Source: Nematostella vectensis | Lineage: Eukaryota; Cnidaria; Anthozoa; Actiniaria; Edwardsiidae | NCBI RefSeq assembly: GCF_932526225.1 | Contig: NC_064048.1 | Location: 11,911,665 to 11,975,664, forward strand | Direction of reading: 5' to 3' | Length of the DNA stretch: 64,000 nt | Part shown: positions 9,078 to 22,725 of the stretch, piece by piece | Numbering within the stretch: position 1 is the first letter of the stretch | Layout of the letters: the number at the start of each line of letters is the position of its first letter | Translations under genes and position numbers: made by a program | The notes under the pieces: generated by a model | The model's input: only the letters and a program-made list of their open reading frames with translations | The model's database searches: none | Told to the model about the DNA's origin: nothing

Positions 9078-10246
9078 GTTCAAGATAACGTTTTTTAGTA
9101 TTTTTTTATAATACTCATCAAAAAAGTGGTGTGACATAGGTTCGTCTACCTGATCCAGGATACTAAAGATACAGGCTTGATATGCATTATATACAGCTAG
9201 CAAAATGAGCTTGCTAGCTTTACTGATTATTTGTATTCGATATTTTCCTAGTAAGAGAACAAAAATAAAAAGCAAAGAGTCGAGGAAGTAAACAAGTTAT
9301 GTGATCTTTAATGTTTTATTAGGAGGGGTACATTTTGTACAAAGAAGCATACATAGAATATGCTTAAAAGTGCAGTGTGATGAAGAGCTTTGCAATAGCT
9401 CTCCGGCCAGGACACAATGAATTTCAGTCAAATTCTAATGTTGACCTAAGAGACTTTGGTCCATGTGGAAGACTTAAATTCAAAGGAAATGCCCACAAAC
9501 TGTCAATAAACATTCAGTAAAATATCGAATATTATTTTAACAAAGCATTGAAAACTATTAAAGTTCAACTGTGTGTAGACAATTGAAAGCCTACAAGAAA
9601 CACTGACTCCAGACATGCGCAGTGCCATGACGCTGCCCCTTTAATGAGTGGAGAGGGGAGGGATACAAGTTTATTAAAAGTCTATTTGTGAGACCAACAA
9701 ACTGGTTGAAAGAACAAGCGTGTTAATAGTAAAACAATTATTTGATTACAAAACTACTGTAGATTCCTTTGCACCAAGATAATAACACACATTATTTTGT
9801 TTGTTATTTAGGAGGAACGATACGAGCTCTACGAGACAAATGAGAAGTATTTATTACTCATCTAAATTATACACGTAAATAATAATATTCAAAAGAACTA
9901 CTGTAACTAAGTAAGTAACACTCACATGTTTTTAAAATTTTAAATAAGTATACAGTTTCATTCAGATACATCTTGTGGTCACTGTGCCATCTACAGGGCC
10001 ATACCCAAAGCACCTGTGCACCCCATCCAACTAAGGGCATCGGCTGCACAGATGTTCCTGATAAATGGGGCAGGAAAATTTTCCGCGACACCGTGCTTTC
10101 ATGGTCCCCCATGATTCCTTGTTGGGTGAAGCCCCTCTAGATGTTGACATGTCAACTTCGCAGTCACATGAAAGAAATGTCTAATAGTGTTTTGCAGTCA
10201 AGTTGGTTTACGATAATTGGTTACAATAGTTGGTTACAATAATTTT
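8541..10246 (+). repeat. Unit copy 6 (1,706 bp)
   Basis: B box at 9006-9016; T tract of 28 (9045-9072) after a single G. Private AGAGACTTTGG (near 9451) and CATTGAAAACTA (near 9547). Confidence 0.98.
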
Positions 10247-10749
10247 GAAAAATTGTTATCATAGCTATGGTCAAATACTGTACATAGAACTGCAAATAAA
10301 AAGACTAAAAAAAATAATAATAAAAATAAAGCAAAACTAAAAGTAAAGCAAAAAACGACAGAGACATTCTGTACACAATAAAAGACAATGCGCCCGCGTG
10401 CGTTACGATGCCACGCCGACATAGCGAGCCCCCAAGGGACCCAAAACGCCCACATAGACCTGTATTTTTTTTCATCCTATATCTCAGCGAGCTGTGCGTG
10501 GCGTAACCGTATTACAGGCCTGGGATCCTGGTTATTGTCCTCCCCATTAATGCGCGGGTTGGAATACCTTGCAAGAGTGTTGTACAGCATATTCGCCGGA
10601 AATATCGGTGCTTGGGGCCTTCGGGTTCTTTACAGCCTTCCGTAAAAGCCTTGTGCTGCCATACCGATTGGGTAATCCGTATGTATGGTTTCCGTTTTGT
10701 TCTTTAGGCCGGGTTCGATCCCAGGCCAATGGCCTTTTTTTTTCTCTAT

Positions 10750-10784
<35 letters not shown>

Positions 10785-11953
10785 GTTCAAGATAACGTTT
10801 TTTAGTATTTTTTTATAATACTCATCAAAAAAGTGGTGTGACATAGGTTCGTCTACCTGATCCAGGATACTAAAGATACAGGCTTGATATGCATTATATA
10901 CAGCTAGCAAAATGAGCTTGCTAGCTTTACTGATTATTTGTATTCGATATTTTCCTAGTAAGAGAACAAAAATAAAAAGCAAAGAGTCGAGGAAGTAAAC
11001 AAGTTATGTGATCTTTAATGTTTTATTAGGAGGGGTACATTTTGTACAAAGAAGCATACATAGAATATGCTTAAAAGTGCAGTGTGATGAAGAGCTTTGC
11101 AATAGCTCTCCGGCCAGGACACAATGAATTTCAGTCAAATTCTAATGTTGACCTAAGAGCCTTTGGTCCATCTGGAAGACTTAAATTCAAAGGAAATGCC
11201 CACAAACTGTCAATAAACATTCAGTAAAATATCGAATATTATTTTAACAAAGCATTGACAACTATTAAAGTTCAACTGTGTGTAGACAATTGAAAGCCTA
11301 CAAGAAACACTGACTCCAGACATGCGCAGTGCCATGACGCTGCCCCTTTAATGAGTGGAGAGGGGAGGGATACAAGTTTATTAAAAGTCTATTTGTGAGA
11401 CCAACAAACTGGTTGAAAGAACAAGCGTGTTAATAGTAAAACAATTATTTGATTACAAAACTACTGTAGATTCCTTTGCACCAAGATAATAACACACATT
11501 ATTTTGTTTGTTATTTAGGAGGAACGATACGAGCTCTACGAGACAAATGAGAAGTATTTATTACTCATCTAAATTATACACGTAAATAATAATATTCAAA
11601 AGAACTACTGTAACTAAGTAAGTAACACTCACATGTTTTTAAAATGTTAAATAAGTATACAGTTTCATTCAGATACATCTTGTGGTCACTGTGCCATCTA
11701 CAGGGCCATACCCAAAGCACCTGTGCACCCCATCCAACTAAGGGCATCGGCTGCACAGATGTTCCTGATAAATGGGGCAGGAAAATTTTCCGCGACACCG
11801 TGCTTTCATGGTCCCCCATGATTCCTTGTTGGGTGAAGCCCCTCTAGATGTTGACATGTCAACTTCGCAGTCACATGAAAGAAATGTCTAATAGTGTTTT
11901 GCAGTCAAGTTGGTTTACGATAATTGGTTACAATAGTTGGTTACAATAATTTT
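10247..11953 (+). repeat. Unit copy 7 (1,707 bp)
   Basis: B box at 10712-10722; T tract of 28 (10752-10779). Private TCCATCTGGAAG (near 11170) and AAAATGTTAAAT (near 11642). The second creates an ATG that opens a spurious + strand frame found in no other copy. Confidence 0.98.
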
Positions 11954-12457
11954 GAAAAATTGTTATCATAGCTATGGTCAAATACTGTACATAGAACTGC
12001 AAATAAAAAGACTAAAAAAATAATAATAAAAATAAAGCAAAACTAAAAGTAAAGCAAAAAACGACAGAGACATTCTGTACACAATAAAAGACAATGCGCC
12101 CGCGTGCGTTACGATGCCACGCCGACATAGCGAGCCCCCAAGGGACCCAAAACGCCCACATAGACCTGTATTTTTTTTCATCCTATATCTCAGCGAGCTG
12201 TGCGTGGCGTAACCGTATTACAGGCCTGGGATCCTGGTTATTGTCCTCCCCATTAATGCGCGGGTTGGAATACCTTGCAAGAGTGTTGTACAGCATATTC
12301 GCCGGAAATATCGGTGCTTGGGGCCTTCGGGTTCTTTACAGCCTTCCGTAAAAGCCTTGTGCTGCCATACCGATTGGGTAATCCGTATGTATGGTTTCCG
12401 TTTTGTTCTTTAGGCCGGGTTCGATCCCAGGCCAATGGCCTTTTTTTTTCTCTATGG

Positions 12458-12489
<32 letters not shown>

Positions 12490-13658
12490 GTTCAAGATAA
12501 CGTTTTTTAGTATTTTTTTATAATACTCATCAAAAAAGTGGTGTGACATAGGTTCGTCTACCTGATCCAGGATACTAAAGATACAGGCTTGATATGCATT
12601 ATATACAGCTAGCAAAATGAGCTTGCTAGCTTTACTGATTATTTGTATTCGATATTTTCCTAGTAAGAGAACAAAAATAAAAAGCAAAGAGTCGAGGAAG
12701 TAAACAAGTTATGTGATCTTTAATGTTTTATTAGGAGGGGTACATTTTGTACAAAGAAGCATACATAGAATATGCTTAAAAGTGCAGTGTGATGAAGAGC
12801 TTTGCAATAGCTCTCCGGCCAGGACACAATGAATTTCAGTCAAATTCTAATGTTGACCTAAGAGCCTTTGGTCCATGTGGAAGACTTAAATTCAAAGGAA
12901 ATGCCCACAAACTGTCAATAAACATTCAGTAAAATATCGAATATTATTTTAACAAAGCATTGACAACTATTAAAGTTCAACTGTGTGTAGACAATTGAAA
13001 GCCTACAAGAAACACTGACTCCAGACATGCGCAGTGCCATGACGCTGCCCCTTTAATGAGTGGAGAGGGGAGGGATACAAGTTTATTAAAAGTCTATTTG
13101 TGAGACCAACAAACTGGTTGAAAGAACAAGCGTGTTAATAGTAAAACAATTATTTGATTACAAAACTACTGTAGATTCCTTTGCACCAAGATAATAACAC
13201 ACATTATTTTGTTTGTTATTTAGGAGGAACGATACGAGCTCTACGAGACAAATGAGAAGTATTTATTACTCATCTAAATTATACACGTAAATAATAATAT
13301 TCAAAAGAACTACTGTAACTAAGTAAGTAACACTCACATGTTTTTAAAATTTTAAATAAGTATACAGTTTCATTCAGATACATCTTGTGGTCACTGTGCC
13401 ATCTACAGGGCCATACCCAAAGCACCTGTGCACCCCATCCAACTAAGGGCATCGGCTGCACAGATGTTCCTGATAAATGGGGCAGGAAAATTTTCCGCGA
13501 CACCGTGCTTTCATGGTCCCCCATGATTCCTTGTTGGGTGAAGCCCCTCTAGATGTTGACATGTCAACTTCGCAGTCACATGAAAGAAATGTCTAATAGT
13601 GTTTTGCAGTCAAGTTGGTTTACGATAATTGGTTACAATAGTTGGTTACAATAATTTT
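11954..13658 (+). repeat. Unit copy 8 (1,705 bp)
   Basis: B box at 12418-12428; T tract of 27 (12458-12484). A run is 7. Otherwise close to the majority sequence. Confidence 0.98.
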
Positions 13659-15344
13659 GAAAAATTGTTATCATAGCTATGGTCAAATACTGTACATAGA
13701 ACTGCAAATAAAAAGACTAAAAAAAATAATAATAAAAATAAAGCAAAAAACGACAGAGACATTCTGTACACAATAAAAGACAATGCGCCCGCGTGCGTTA
13801 CGATGCCACGCCGACATAGCGAGCCCCCAAGGGACCCAAAACGCCCACATAGACCTGTATTTTTTTTCATCCTATATCTCAGCGAGCTGTGCGTGGCGTA
13901 ACCGTATTACAGGCCTGGGATCCTGGTTATTGTCCTCCCCATTAATGCGCGGGTTGGAATACCTTGCAAGAGTGTTGTACAGCATATTCGCCGGAAATAT
14001 CGGTGCTTGGGGCCTTCGGGTTCTTTACAGCCTTCCGTAAAAGCCTTGTGCTGCCATACCGATTGGGTAATCCGTATGTATGGTTTCCGTTTTGTTCTTT
14101 AGGCCGGGTTCGATCCCAGGCCAATGGCCTTTTTTTTTCTCTATGGTTTTTTTTTTTTTTTTTTTTTTTTACACAGTTCAAGATAACGTTTTTTAGTATT
14201 TTTTTATAATACTCATCAAAAAAGTGGTGTGACATAGGTTCGTCTACCTGATCCAGGATACTAAAGATACAGGCTTGATATGCATTATATACAGCTAGCA
14301 AAATGAGCTTGCTAGCTTTACTGATTATTTGTATTCGATATTTTCCTAGTAAGAGAACAAAAATAAAAAGCAAAGAGTCGAGGAAGTAAACAAGTTATGT
14401 GATCTTTAATGTTTTATTAGGAGGGGTACATTTTGTACAAAGAAGCATACATAGAATATGCTTAAAAGTGCAGTGTGATGAAGAGCTTTGCAATAGCTCT
14501 CCGGCCAGGACACAATGAATTTCAGTCAAATTCTAATGTTGACCTAAGAGCCTTTGGTCCATGTGGAAGACTTAAATTCAAAGGAAATGCCCACAAACTG
14601 TCAATAAACATTCAGTAAAATATCGAATATTATTTTAACAAAGCATTGACAACTATTAAAGTTCAACTGTGTGTAGACAATTGAAAGCCTACAAGAAACA
14701 CTGACTCCAGACATGCGCAGTGCCATGACGCTGCCCCTTTAATGAGTGGAGAGGGGAGGGATACAAGTTTATTAAAAGTCTATTTGTGAGACCAACAAAC
14801 TGGTTGAAAGAACAAGCGTGTTAATAGTAAAACAATTATTTGATTACAAAACTACTGTAGATTCCTTTGCACCAAGATAATAACACACATTATTTTGTTT
14901 GTTATTTAGGAGGAACGATACGAGCTCTACGAGACAAATGAGAAGTATTTATTACTCATCTAAATTATACACGTAAATAATAATATTCAAAAGAACTACT
15001 GTAACTAAGTAAGTAACACTCACATGTTTTTAAAATTTTAAATAAGTATACAGTTTCATTCAGATACATCTTGTGGTCACTGTGCCATCTACAGGGCCAT
15101 ACCCAAAGCACCTGTGCACCCCATCCAACTAAGGGCATCGGCTGCACAGATGTTCCTGATAAATGGGGAAGGAAAATTTTCCGCGACACCGTGCTTTGAT
15201 GGTCCCCCATGATTCCTTGTTGGGTGAAGCCCCTCTAGATGTTGACATGTCAACTTCGCAGTCACATGAAAGAAATGTCTAATAGTGTTTTGCAGTCAAG
15301 TTGGTTTACGATAATTGGTTACAATAGTTGGTTACAATAATTTT
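13659..15344 (+). repeat. Unit copy 9 (1,686 bp, shortest)
   Basis: Shortest unit. It has lost 17 bp between the two TAAAGCAAAA 10-mers, leaving one at 13739-13748. B box at 14107-14117; T tract of 24 (14147-14170). Private GGGGAAGG (near 15167) and GCTTTGATGG (near 15195). Confidence 0.98.
13739..13748. other. 17-bp deletion junction in copy 9
   Basis: Other copies have TAAAGCAAAA, CTAAAAG, TAAAGCAAAA in series. Here a single TAAAGCAAAA remains and the 7-base spacer is gone. The lost length (17) equals one 10-mer plus the spacer, the signature of replication slippage or microhomology-mediated deletion. Confidence 0.95.
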
Positions 15345-17066
15345 GAAAAATTGTTATCATAGCTATGGTCAAATACTGTACATAGAACTGCAAATAAAAA
15401 GACTAAAAAAAATAATAATAAAAATAAAGCAAAACTAAAAGTAAAGCAAAAAACGACAGAGACATTCTGTACACAATAAAAGACAATGCGCCCGCGTGCG
15501 TTACGATGCCACGCCGACATAGCGAGCCCCCAAGGGACCCAAAACGCCCACATAGACCTGTATTTTTTTTCATCCTATATCTCAGCGAGCTGTGCGTGGC
15601 GTAACCGTATTACAGGCATGGGATCCTGGTTATTGTCCTCCCCATTAATGCGCGGGTTGGAATACCTTGCAAGAGTGTTGTACAGCATATTCGCCGGAAA
15701 TATCGGTGCTTGGGGCCTTCGGGTTCTTTACAGCCTTCCGTAAAAGCCTTGTGCTGCCATACCGATTGGGTAATCCGTATGTATGGTTTCCGTTTTGTTC
15801 TTTAGGCAGGGTTCGATCCCAGGCCAATGGTCTTTTTTTTTTTCTCTATGGTTTTTTTTTTTTTTTTCTCTATGTTTTTTTTTTTTTTTTTTACACAGTT
15901 CAAGATAACGTTTTTTAGTATTTTTTTATAATACTCATCAAAAAAGTGGTGTGACATAGGTTCGTCTACCTGATCCAGGATACTAAAGTTACAGGCTTGA
16001 TATGCATTATATACAGCTAGCAAAATGAGCTTGCTAGCTTTACTGATTATTTGTATTCGATATTTTCCTAGTAAGAGAACAAAAATAAAAAGCAAAGAGT
16101 CGAGGAAGTAAACAAGTTATGTGATCTTTAATGTTTTATTTGGAGGGGTACATTTTGTACAAAGAAGCATACATAGAATATGCTTAAAAGTGCAGTGTGA
16201 TGAAGAGCTTTGCAATAGCTCTCAGGCCTGGACACAATGAATTTCAGTCAAATTCTAATGTTGACCTAAGAGCCTTTGGTCCATGTGGAAGACTTAAATT
16301 CAAAGGAAATGCCCACAAACTGTCAATAAACATTCAGTAAAATATCGAATATTATTTTAACAAAGCATTGACAACTATTAAAGTTCAACTGTGTGTAGAC
16401 AATTGAAAGCCTACAAGAAACACTGACTCCAGACATGCGCAGTGCCATGACGCTGCCCCTTTAATGAGTGGAGAGGGGAGGGATACAAGTTTATTAAAAG
16501 TCTATTTGTGAGACCAACAAACTGGTTGAAAGAACAAGCGTGTTAATAGTAAAACAATTATTTGATTACAAAACTACTGTAGATTCATTTGCATCAAGAT
16601 AATAACACACATTATTTTGTTTGTTATTTAGGAGGAACGATACGAGCTCTACGAGACAAATGAAAAGTATTTATTACTCATCTAAATTATACACGTAAAT
16701 AATAATATTCAAAAGAACTACTGTAACCAAGTAAGTAACACTCACATGTTTTTAAAATTTTAAATAAGTATACAGTTTCATTCAGATACATCTTGTGGTC
16801 ACTGTGCCATCTACAGGGCCATACCCAAAGCACCTGTGCACCCCATCCAACTAAGGGCATCGGCTGCACAGATGTTCCTGATAAATGGGGCAGGAAAATT
16901 TTCCGCGACACCGTGCTTTCATGGTCCCCCATGATTCCTTGTTGGGTGAAGCCCCTCTAGATGTTGACATGTCAACTTCGCAGTCACATGAAAGAAATGT
17001 CTAATAGTGTTTTGCAGTCAAGTTGGTTTACGATAATTGGTTACAATAGTTGGTTACAATAATTTT
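15345..17066 (+). repeat. Unit copy 10 (1,722 bp, most diverged)
   Basis: Most substituted copy. Private changes include CAGGCATGGG (15613), TTAGGCAGGG (15801) and GGTC before the T run. Others are CTAAAGTTACAG (15984), TTTATTTGGAGG (16135), CTCAGGCCTGG (16222), TTCATTTGCATCAAG (16584), GAAAAGTATT (16662) and GTAACCAAG (16723). B box at 15810-15820 is intact, but its T stem is altered. The tail block is duplicated: T16 (15852-15867), CTCTATG, then T18 (15875-15892). Confidence 0.98.
15841..15892 (+). repeat. Duplicated T-tract/CTCTATG tail in copy 10
   Basis: CTCTATGG, T16, CTCTATG, T18, where other copies have one CTCTATG(G) and one tract. The first block has GG and the second a single G, that is, one of each form seen singly in other copies. 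This could reflect unequal exchange between two units misaligned in the tract. Confidence 0.9.
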
Positions 17067-17570
17067 GAAAAATTGTTATCATAGCTATGGTCAAATACTG
17101 TACATAGAACTGCAAATAAAAAGACTAAAAAAAATAATAATAAAAATAAAGCAAAACTAAAAGTAAAGCAAAAAACGACAGAGACATTCTGTACACAATA
17201 AAAGACAATGCGCCCGCGTGCGTTACGATGCCACGCCGACATAGCGAGCCCCCAAGGGACCCAAAACGCCCACATAGACCTGTATTTTTTTTCATCCTAT
17301 ATCTCAGCGAGCTGTGCGTGGCGTAACCGTATTACAGGCCTGGGATCCTGGTTATTGTCCTCCCCATTAATGCGCGGGTTGGAATACCTTGCAAGGGTGT
17401 TGTACAGCATATTCGCCGGAAATATCGGTGCTTGGGGCCTTCGGGTTCTTTACAGCCTTCCGTAAAAGCCTTGTGCTGCCATACCGATTGGGTAATCCGT
17501 ATGTATGGTTTCCGTTTTGTTCTTTAGGCCGGGTTCGATCCCAGGCCAATGGCCTTTTTTTTTCTCTATG

Positions 17571-17604
<34 letters not shown>

Positions 17605-18773
17605 GTTCAAGATAACGTTTTTTAGTATTTTTTTATAATACTCATCAAAAAAGTGGTGTGACATAGGTTCGTCTACCTGATCCAGGATACTAAAGATACA
17701 GGCTTGATATGCATTATATACAGCTAGCAAAATGAGCTTGCTAGCTTTACTGATTATTTGTATTCGATATTTTCCTAGTAAGAGAACAAAAATAAAAAGC
17801 AAAGAGTCGAGGAAGTAAACAAGTTATGTGATCTTTAATGTTTTATTAGGAGGGGTACATTTTGTACAAAGAAGCATACATAAAATATGCTTAAAAGTGC
17901 AGTGTGATGAAGAGCTTTGCAATAGCTCTCCGGCCAGGACACAATGAATTTCAGTCAAATTCTAATGTTGACCTAAGAGCCTTTGGTCCATGTGGAAGAC
18001 TTAAATTCAAAGGAAATGCCCACAAACTGTCAATAAACATTCAGTAAAATATCGAATATTATTTTAACAAAGCATTGACAACTATTAAAGTTCAACTGTG
18101 TGTAGACAATTGAAAGCCTACAAGAAACACTGACTCCAGACATGCGCAGTGCCATGACGCTGCCCCTTTAATGAGTGGAGAGGGGAGGGATACAAGTTTA
18201 TTAAAAGTCTATTTGTGAGACCAACAAACTGGTTGAAAGAACAAGCGTGTTAATAGTAAAACAATTATTTGATTACAAAACTACTGTAGATTCCTTTGCA
18301 CCAAGATAATAACACACATTATTTTGTTTGTTATTTAGGAGGAACGATACGAGCTCTACGAGACAAATGAGAAGTATTTATTACTCATCTAAATTATACA
18401 CGTAAATAATAATATTCAAAAGAACTACTGTAACTAAGTAAGTAACACTCACATGTTTTTAAAATTTTAAATAAGTATACAGTTTCATTCAGATACATCT
18501 TGTGGTCACTGTGCCATCTACAGGGCCATACCCAAAGCACCTGTGCACCCCATCCAACTAAGGGCATCGGCTGCACAGATGTTCCTGATAAATGGGGCAG
18601 GAAAATTTTCCGCGACACCGTGCTTTCATGGTGCCCCATGATTCCTTGTTGGGTGAAGCCCCTCTAGATGTTGACATGTCAACTTCGCAGTCACATGAAA
18701 GAAATGTCTAATAGTGTTTTGCAGTCAAGTTGGTTTACGATAATTGGTTACAATAGTTGGTTACAATAATTTT
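17067..18773 (+). repeat. Unit copy 11 (1,707 bp)
   Basis: B box at 17532-17542; T tract of 29 (17571-17599) after a single G. Private GCAAGGGTGTTG (near 17391), CATAAAATATGC (near 17879) and ATGGTGCCCC (near 18629). Confidence 0.98.
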
Positions 18774-19278
18774 GAAAAATTGTTATCATAGCTATGGTCA
18801 AATACTGTACATAGAACTGCAAATAAAAAGACTAAAAAAAATAATAATAAAAATAAAGCAAAACTAAAAGTAAAGCAAAAAACGACAGAGACATTCTGTA
18901 CACAATAAAAGACAATGCGCCCGCGTGCGTTACGATGCCACGCCGACATAGCGAGAACCCAAGGGACCCAAAACGCCCACATAGACCTGTATTTTTTTTC
19001 ATCCTATATCTCAGCGAGCTGTGCGTGGCGTAACCGTATTACAGGCCTGGGATCCTGGTTATTGTCCTCCCCATTAATGCGCGGGTTGGAATACCTTGCA
19101 AGAGTGTTGTACAGCATATTCGCCGGAAATATCGGTGCTTGGGGCCTTCGGGTTCTTTACAGCCTTCCGTAAAAGCCTTGTGCTGCCATACCGATTGGGT
19201 AATCCGTATGTATGGTTTCAGTTTTGTTCTTTAGGCCGGGTTCGATCCCAGGCCAATGGCCTTTTTTTTTTTCTCTAT

Positions 19279-19313
<35 letters not shown>

Positions 19314-20482
19314 GTTCAAGATAACGTTTTTTAGTATTTTTTTATAATACTCATCAAAAAAGTGGTGTGACATAGGTTCGTCTACCTGATCCAGGATACT
19401 AAAGATACAGGCTTGATATGCATTATATACAGCTAGCAAAATGAGCTTGCTAGCTTTACTGATTATTTGTATTCGATATTTTCCTAGTAAGAGAACAAAA
19501 ATAAAAAGCAAAGAGTCGAGGAAGTAAACAAGTTATGTGATCTTTAATGTTTTATTAGGAGGGGTACATTTTGTACAAAGAAGCATACATAGAATATGCT
19601 TAAAAGTGCAGTGTGATGAAGAGCTTTGCAATAGCTCTCCGGCCAGGACACAATGAATTTCAGTCAAATTGTAATGTTGACCTAAGAGCCTTTGGTCCAT
19701 GTGGAAGACTTAAATTCAAAGGAAATGCCCACAAACTGTCAATAAACATTCAGTAAAATATCGAATATTATTTTAACAAAGCATTGACAACTATTAAAGT
19801 TCAACTGTGTGTAGACAATTGAAAGCCTACAAGAAACACTGACTCCAGACATGCGCAGTGCCATGACGCTGCCCCTTTAATGAGTGGAGAGGGGAGGGAT
19901 ACAAGTTTATTAAAAGTCTATTTGTGAGACCAACAAACTGGTTGAAAGAACAAGCGTGTTAATAGTAAAACAATTATTTGATTACAAAACTACTGTAGAT
20001 TCCTTTGCACCAAGATAATAACACACATTATTTTGTTTGTTATTTAGGAGGAACGATACGAGCTCTACGAGACAAATGAGAAGTATTTATTACTCATCTA
20101 AATTATACACGTAAATAATAATATTCAAAAGAACTACTGTAACTAAGTAAGTAACACTCACATGTTTTTAAAATTTTAAATAAATATACAGTTTCATTCA
20201 GATACATCTTGTGGTCACTGTGCCATCTACAGGGCCATACCCAAAGCACCTGTGCACCCCATCCAACTAAGGGCATCGGCTGCACAGATGTTCCTGATAA
20301 ATGGGGCAGGAAAATTTTCCGCGACACCGTGCTTTCATGGTCCCCCATGATTCCTTGTTGGGTGAAGCCCCTCTAGATGTTGACATGTCAACTTCGCAGT
20401 CACATGAAAGAAATGTCTAATAGTGTTTTGCAGTCAAGTTGGTTTACGATAATTGGTTACAATAGTTGGTTACAATAATTTT
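18774..20482 (+). repeat. Unit copy 12 (1,709 bp)
   Basis: B box at 19239-19249; the run after GGCC is 11 T, two longer than usual, and the main T tract is 28 (19281-19308). Private GCGAGAACCC (near 18951), GTTTCAGTTTTG (near 19214) and TAAATATACAG (near 20181). Carries the shared G variant near 19671. Confidence 0.98.
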
Positions 20483-20986
20483 GAAAAATTGTTATCATAG
20501 CTATGGTCAAATACTGTACATAGAACTGCAAATAAAAAGACTAAAAAAAATAATAATAAAAATAAAGCAAAACTAAAAGTAAAGCAAAAAACGACAGAGA
20601 CATTCTGTACACAATAAAAGACAATGCGCCCGCGTGCGTTACGATGCCACGCCGACATAGCGAGCCCCCAAGGGACCCAAAACGCCCACATAGACCTGTA
20701 TTTTTTTTCATCCTATATCTCAGCGAGCTGTGCGTGGCGTAACCGTATTACAGGCCTGGGATCCTGGTTATTGTCCTCCCCATTAATGCGCGGGTTGGAA
20801 TACCTTGCAAGAGTGTTGTACAGCATATTCGCCGGAAATATCGGTGCTTGGGGCCTTCGGGTTCTTTACAGCCTTCCGTAAAAGCCTTGTGCTGCCATAC
20901 CGATTGGGTAATCCGTATGTATGGTTTCCGTTTTGTTCTTTAGGCCGGGTTCGATCCCAGGCCAATGGCCTTTTTTTTTCTCTATG

Positions 20987-21020
<34 letters not shown>

Positions 21021-22189
21021 GTTCAAGATAACGTTTTTTAGTATTTTTTTATAATACTCATCAAAAAAGTGGTGTGACATAGGTTCGTCTACCTGATCCA
21101 GGATGCTAAAGATACAGGCTTGATATGCATTATATACAGCTAGCAAAATGAGCTTGCTAGCTTTACTGATTATTTGTATTCGATATTTTCCTAGTAAGAG
21201 AACAAAAATAAAAAGCAAAGAGTCGAGGAAGTAAACAAGTTATGTGATCTTTAATGTTTTATTAGGAGGGGTACATTTTGTACAAAGAAGCATACATAGA
21301 ATATGCTTAAAAGTGCAGTGTGATGAAGAGCTTTGCAATAGCTCTCCGGCCAGGACACAATGAATTTCAGTCAAATTCTAATGTTGACCTAAGAGCCTTT
21401 GGTCCATGTGGAAGACTTAAATTCAAAGGAAATGCCCACAAACTGTCAATAAACATTCAGTAAAATATCGAATATTATTTTAACAAAGCATTGACAACTA
21501 TTAAAGTTCAACTGTGTGTAGACAATTGAAAGCCTACAAGAAACACTGACTCCAGACATGCGCAGTGCCATGACGCTGCCCCTTTAATAAGTGTAGAGGG
21601 GAGGGATACAAGTTTATTAAAAGTCTATTTGTGAGACCAACAAACTGGTTGAAAGAACAAGCGTGTTAATAGTAAAACAATTATTTGATTACAAAACTAC
21701 TGTAGATTCCTTTGCACCAAGATAATAACACACATTATTTTGTTTGTTATTTAGGAGGAACGATACGAGCTCTACGAGACAAATGAGAAGTATTTATTAC
21801 TCATCTAAATTATACACGTAAATAATAATATTCAAAAGAACTACTGTAACTAAGTAAGTAACACTCACATGTTTTTAAAATTTTAAATAAGTATACAGTT
21901 TCATTCAGATACATCTTGTGGTCACTGTGCCATCTACAGGGCCATACCCAAAGCACCTGTGCACCCCATCCAACTAAGGGCATCGGCTGCACAGATGTTC
22001 CTGATAAATGGGGCAGGAAAATTTTCCGCGACACCGTGCTTTCATGGTCCCCCATGATTCCTTGTTGGGTGAAGCCCCTCTAGATGTTGACATGTCAACT
22101 TCGCAGTCACATGAAAGAAATGTCTAATAGTGTTTTGCAGTCAAGTTGGTTTACGATAATTGGTTACAATAGTTGGTTACAATAATTTT
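20483..22189 (+). repeat. Unit copy 13 (1,707 bp)
   Basis: B box at 20948-20958; T tract of 29 (20987-21015) after a single G. Private GGATGCTAAAG (near 21102) and AATAAGTGTAGAGG (near 21586), two changes close together. Confidence 0.98.
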
Positions 22190-22694
22190 GAAAAATTGTT
22201 ATCATAGCTATGGTCAAATACTGTACATAGAACTGCAAATAAAAAGACTAAAAAAAATAATAATAAAAATAAAGCAAAACTAAAAGTAAAGCAAAAAACG
22301 ACAGAGACATTCTGTACACAATAAAAGACAATGCGCCCGCGTGCGTTACGATGCCACGCCGACATAGCGAGCCCCCAAGGGACCCAAAACGCCCACATAG
22401 ACCTGTATTTTTTTTCATCCTATATCTCAGCGAGCTGTGCGTGGCGTAACCGTATTACAGGCCTGGGATCCTGGTTATTGTCCTCCCCATTAATGCGCGG
22501 GTTGGAATACCTTGCAAGAGTGTTGTACAGCATATTCGCCGGAAATATCGGTGCTTGGGGCCTTCGGGTTCTTTACAGCCTTCCGTAAAAGCCTTGTGCT
22601 GCCATACCGATTGGGTAATCCGTATGTATGGTTTCCGTTTTGTTCTTTAGGCCGGGTTCGATCCCAGGCCAATGGCCTTTTTTTTTCTCTATGG

Positions 22695-22725
<31 letters not shown>

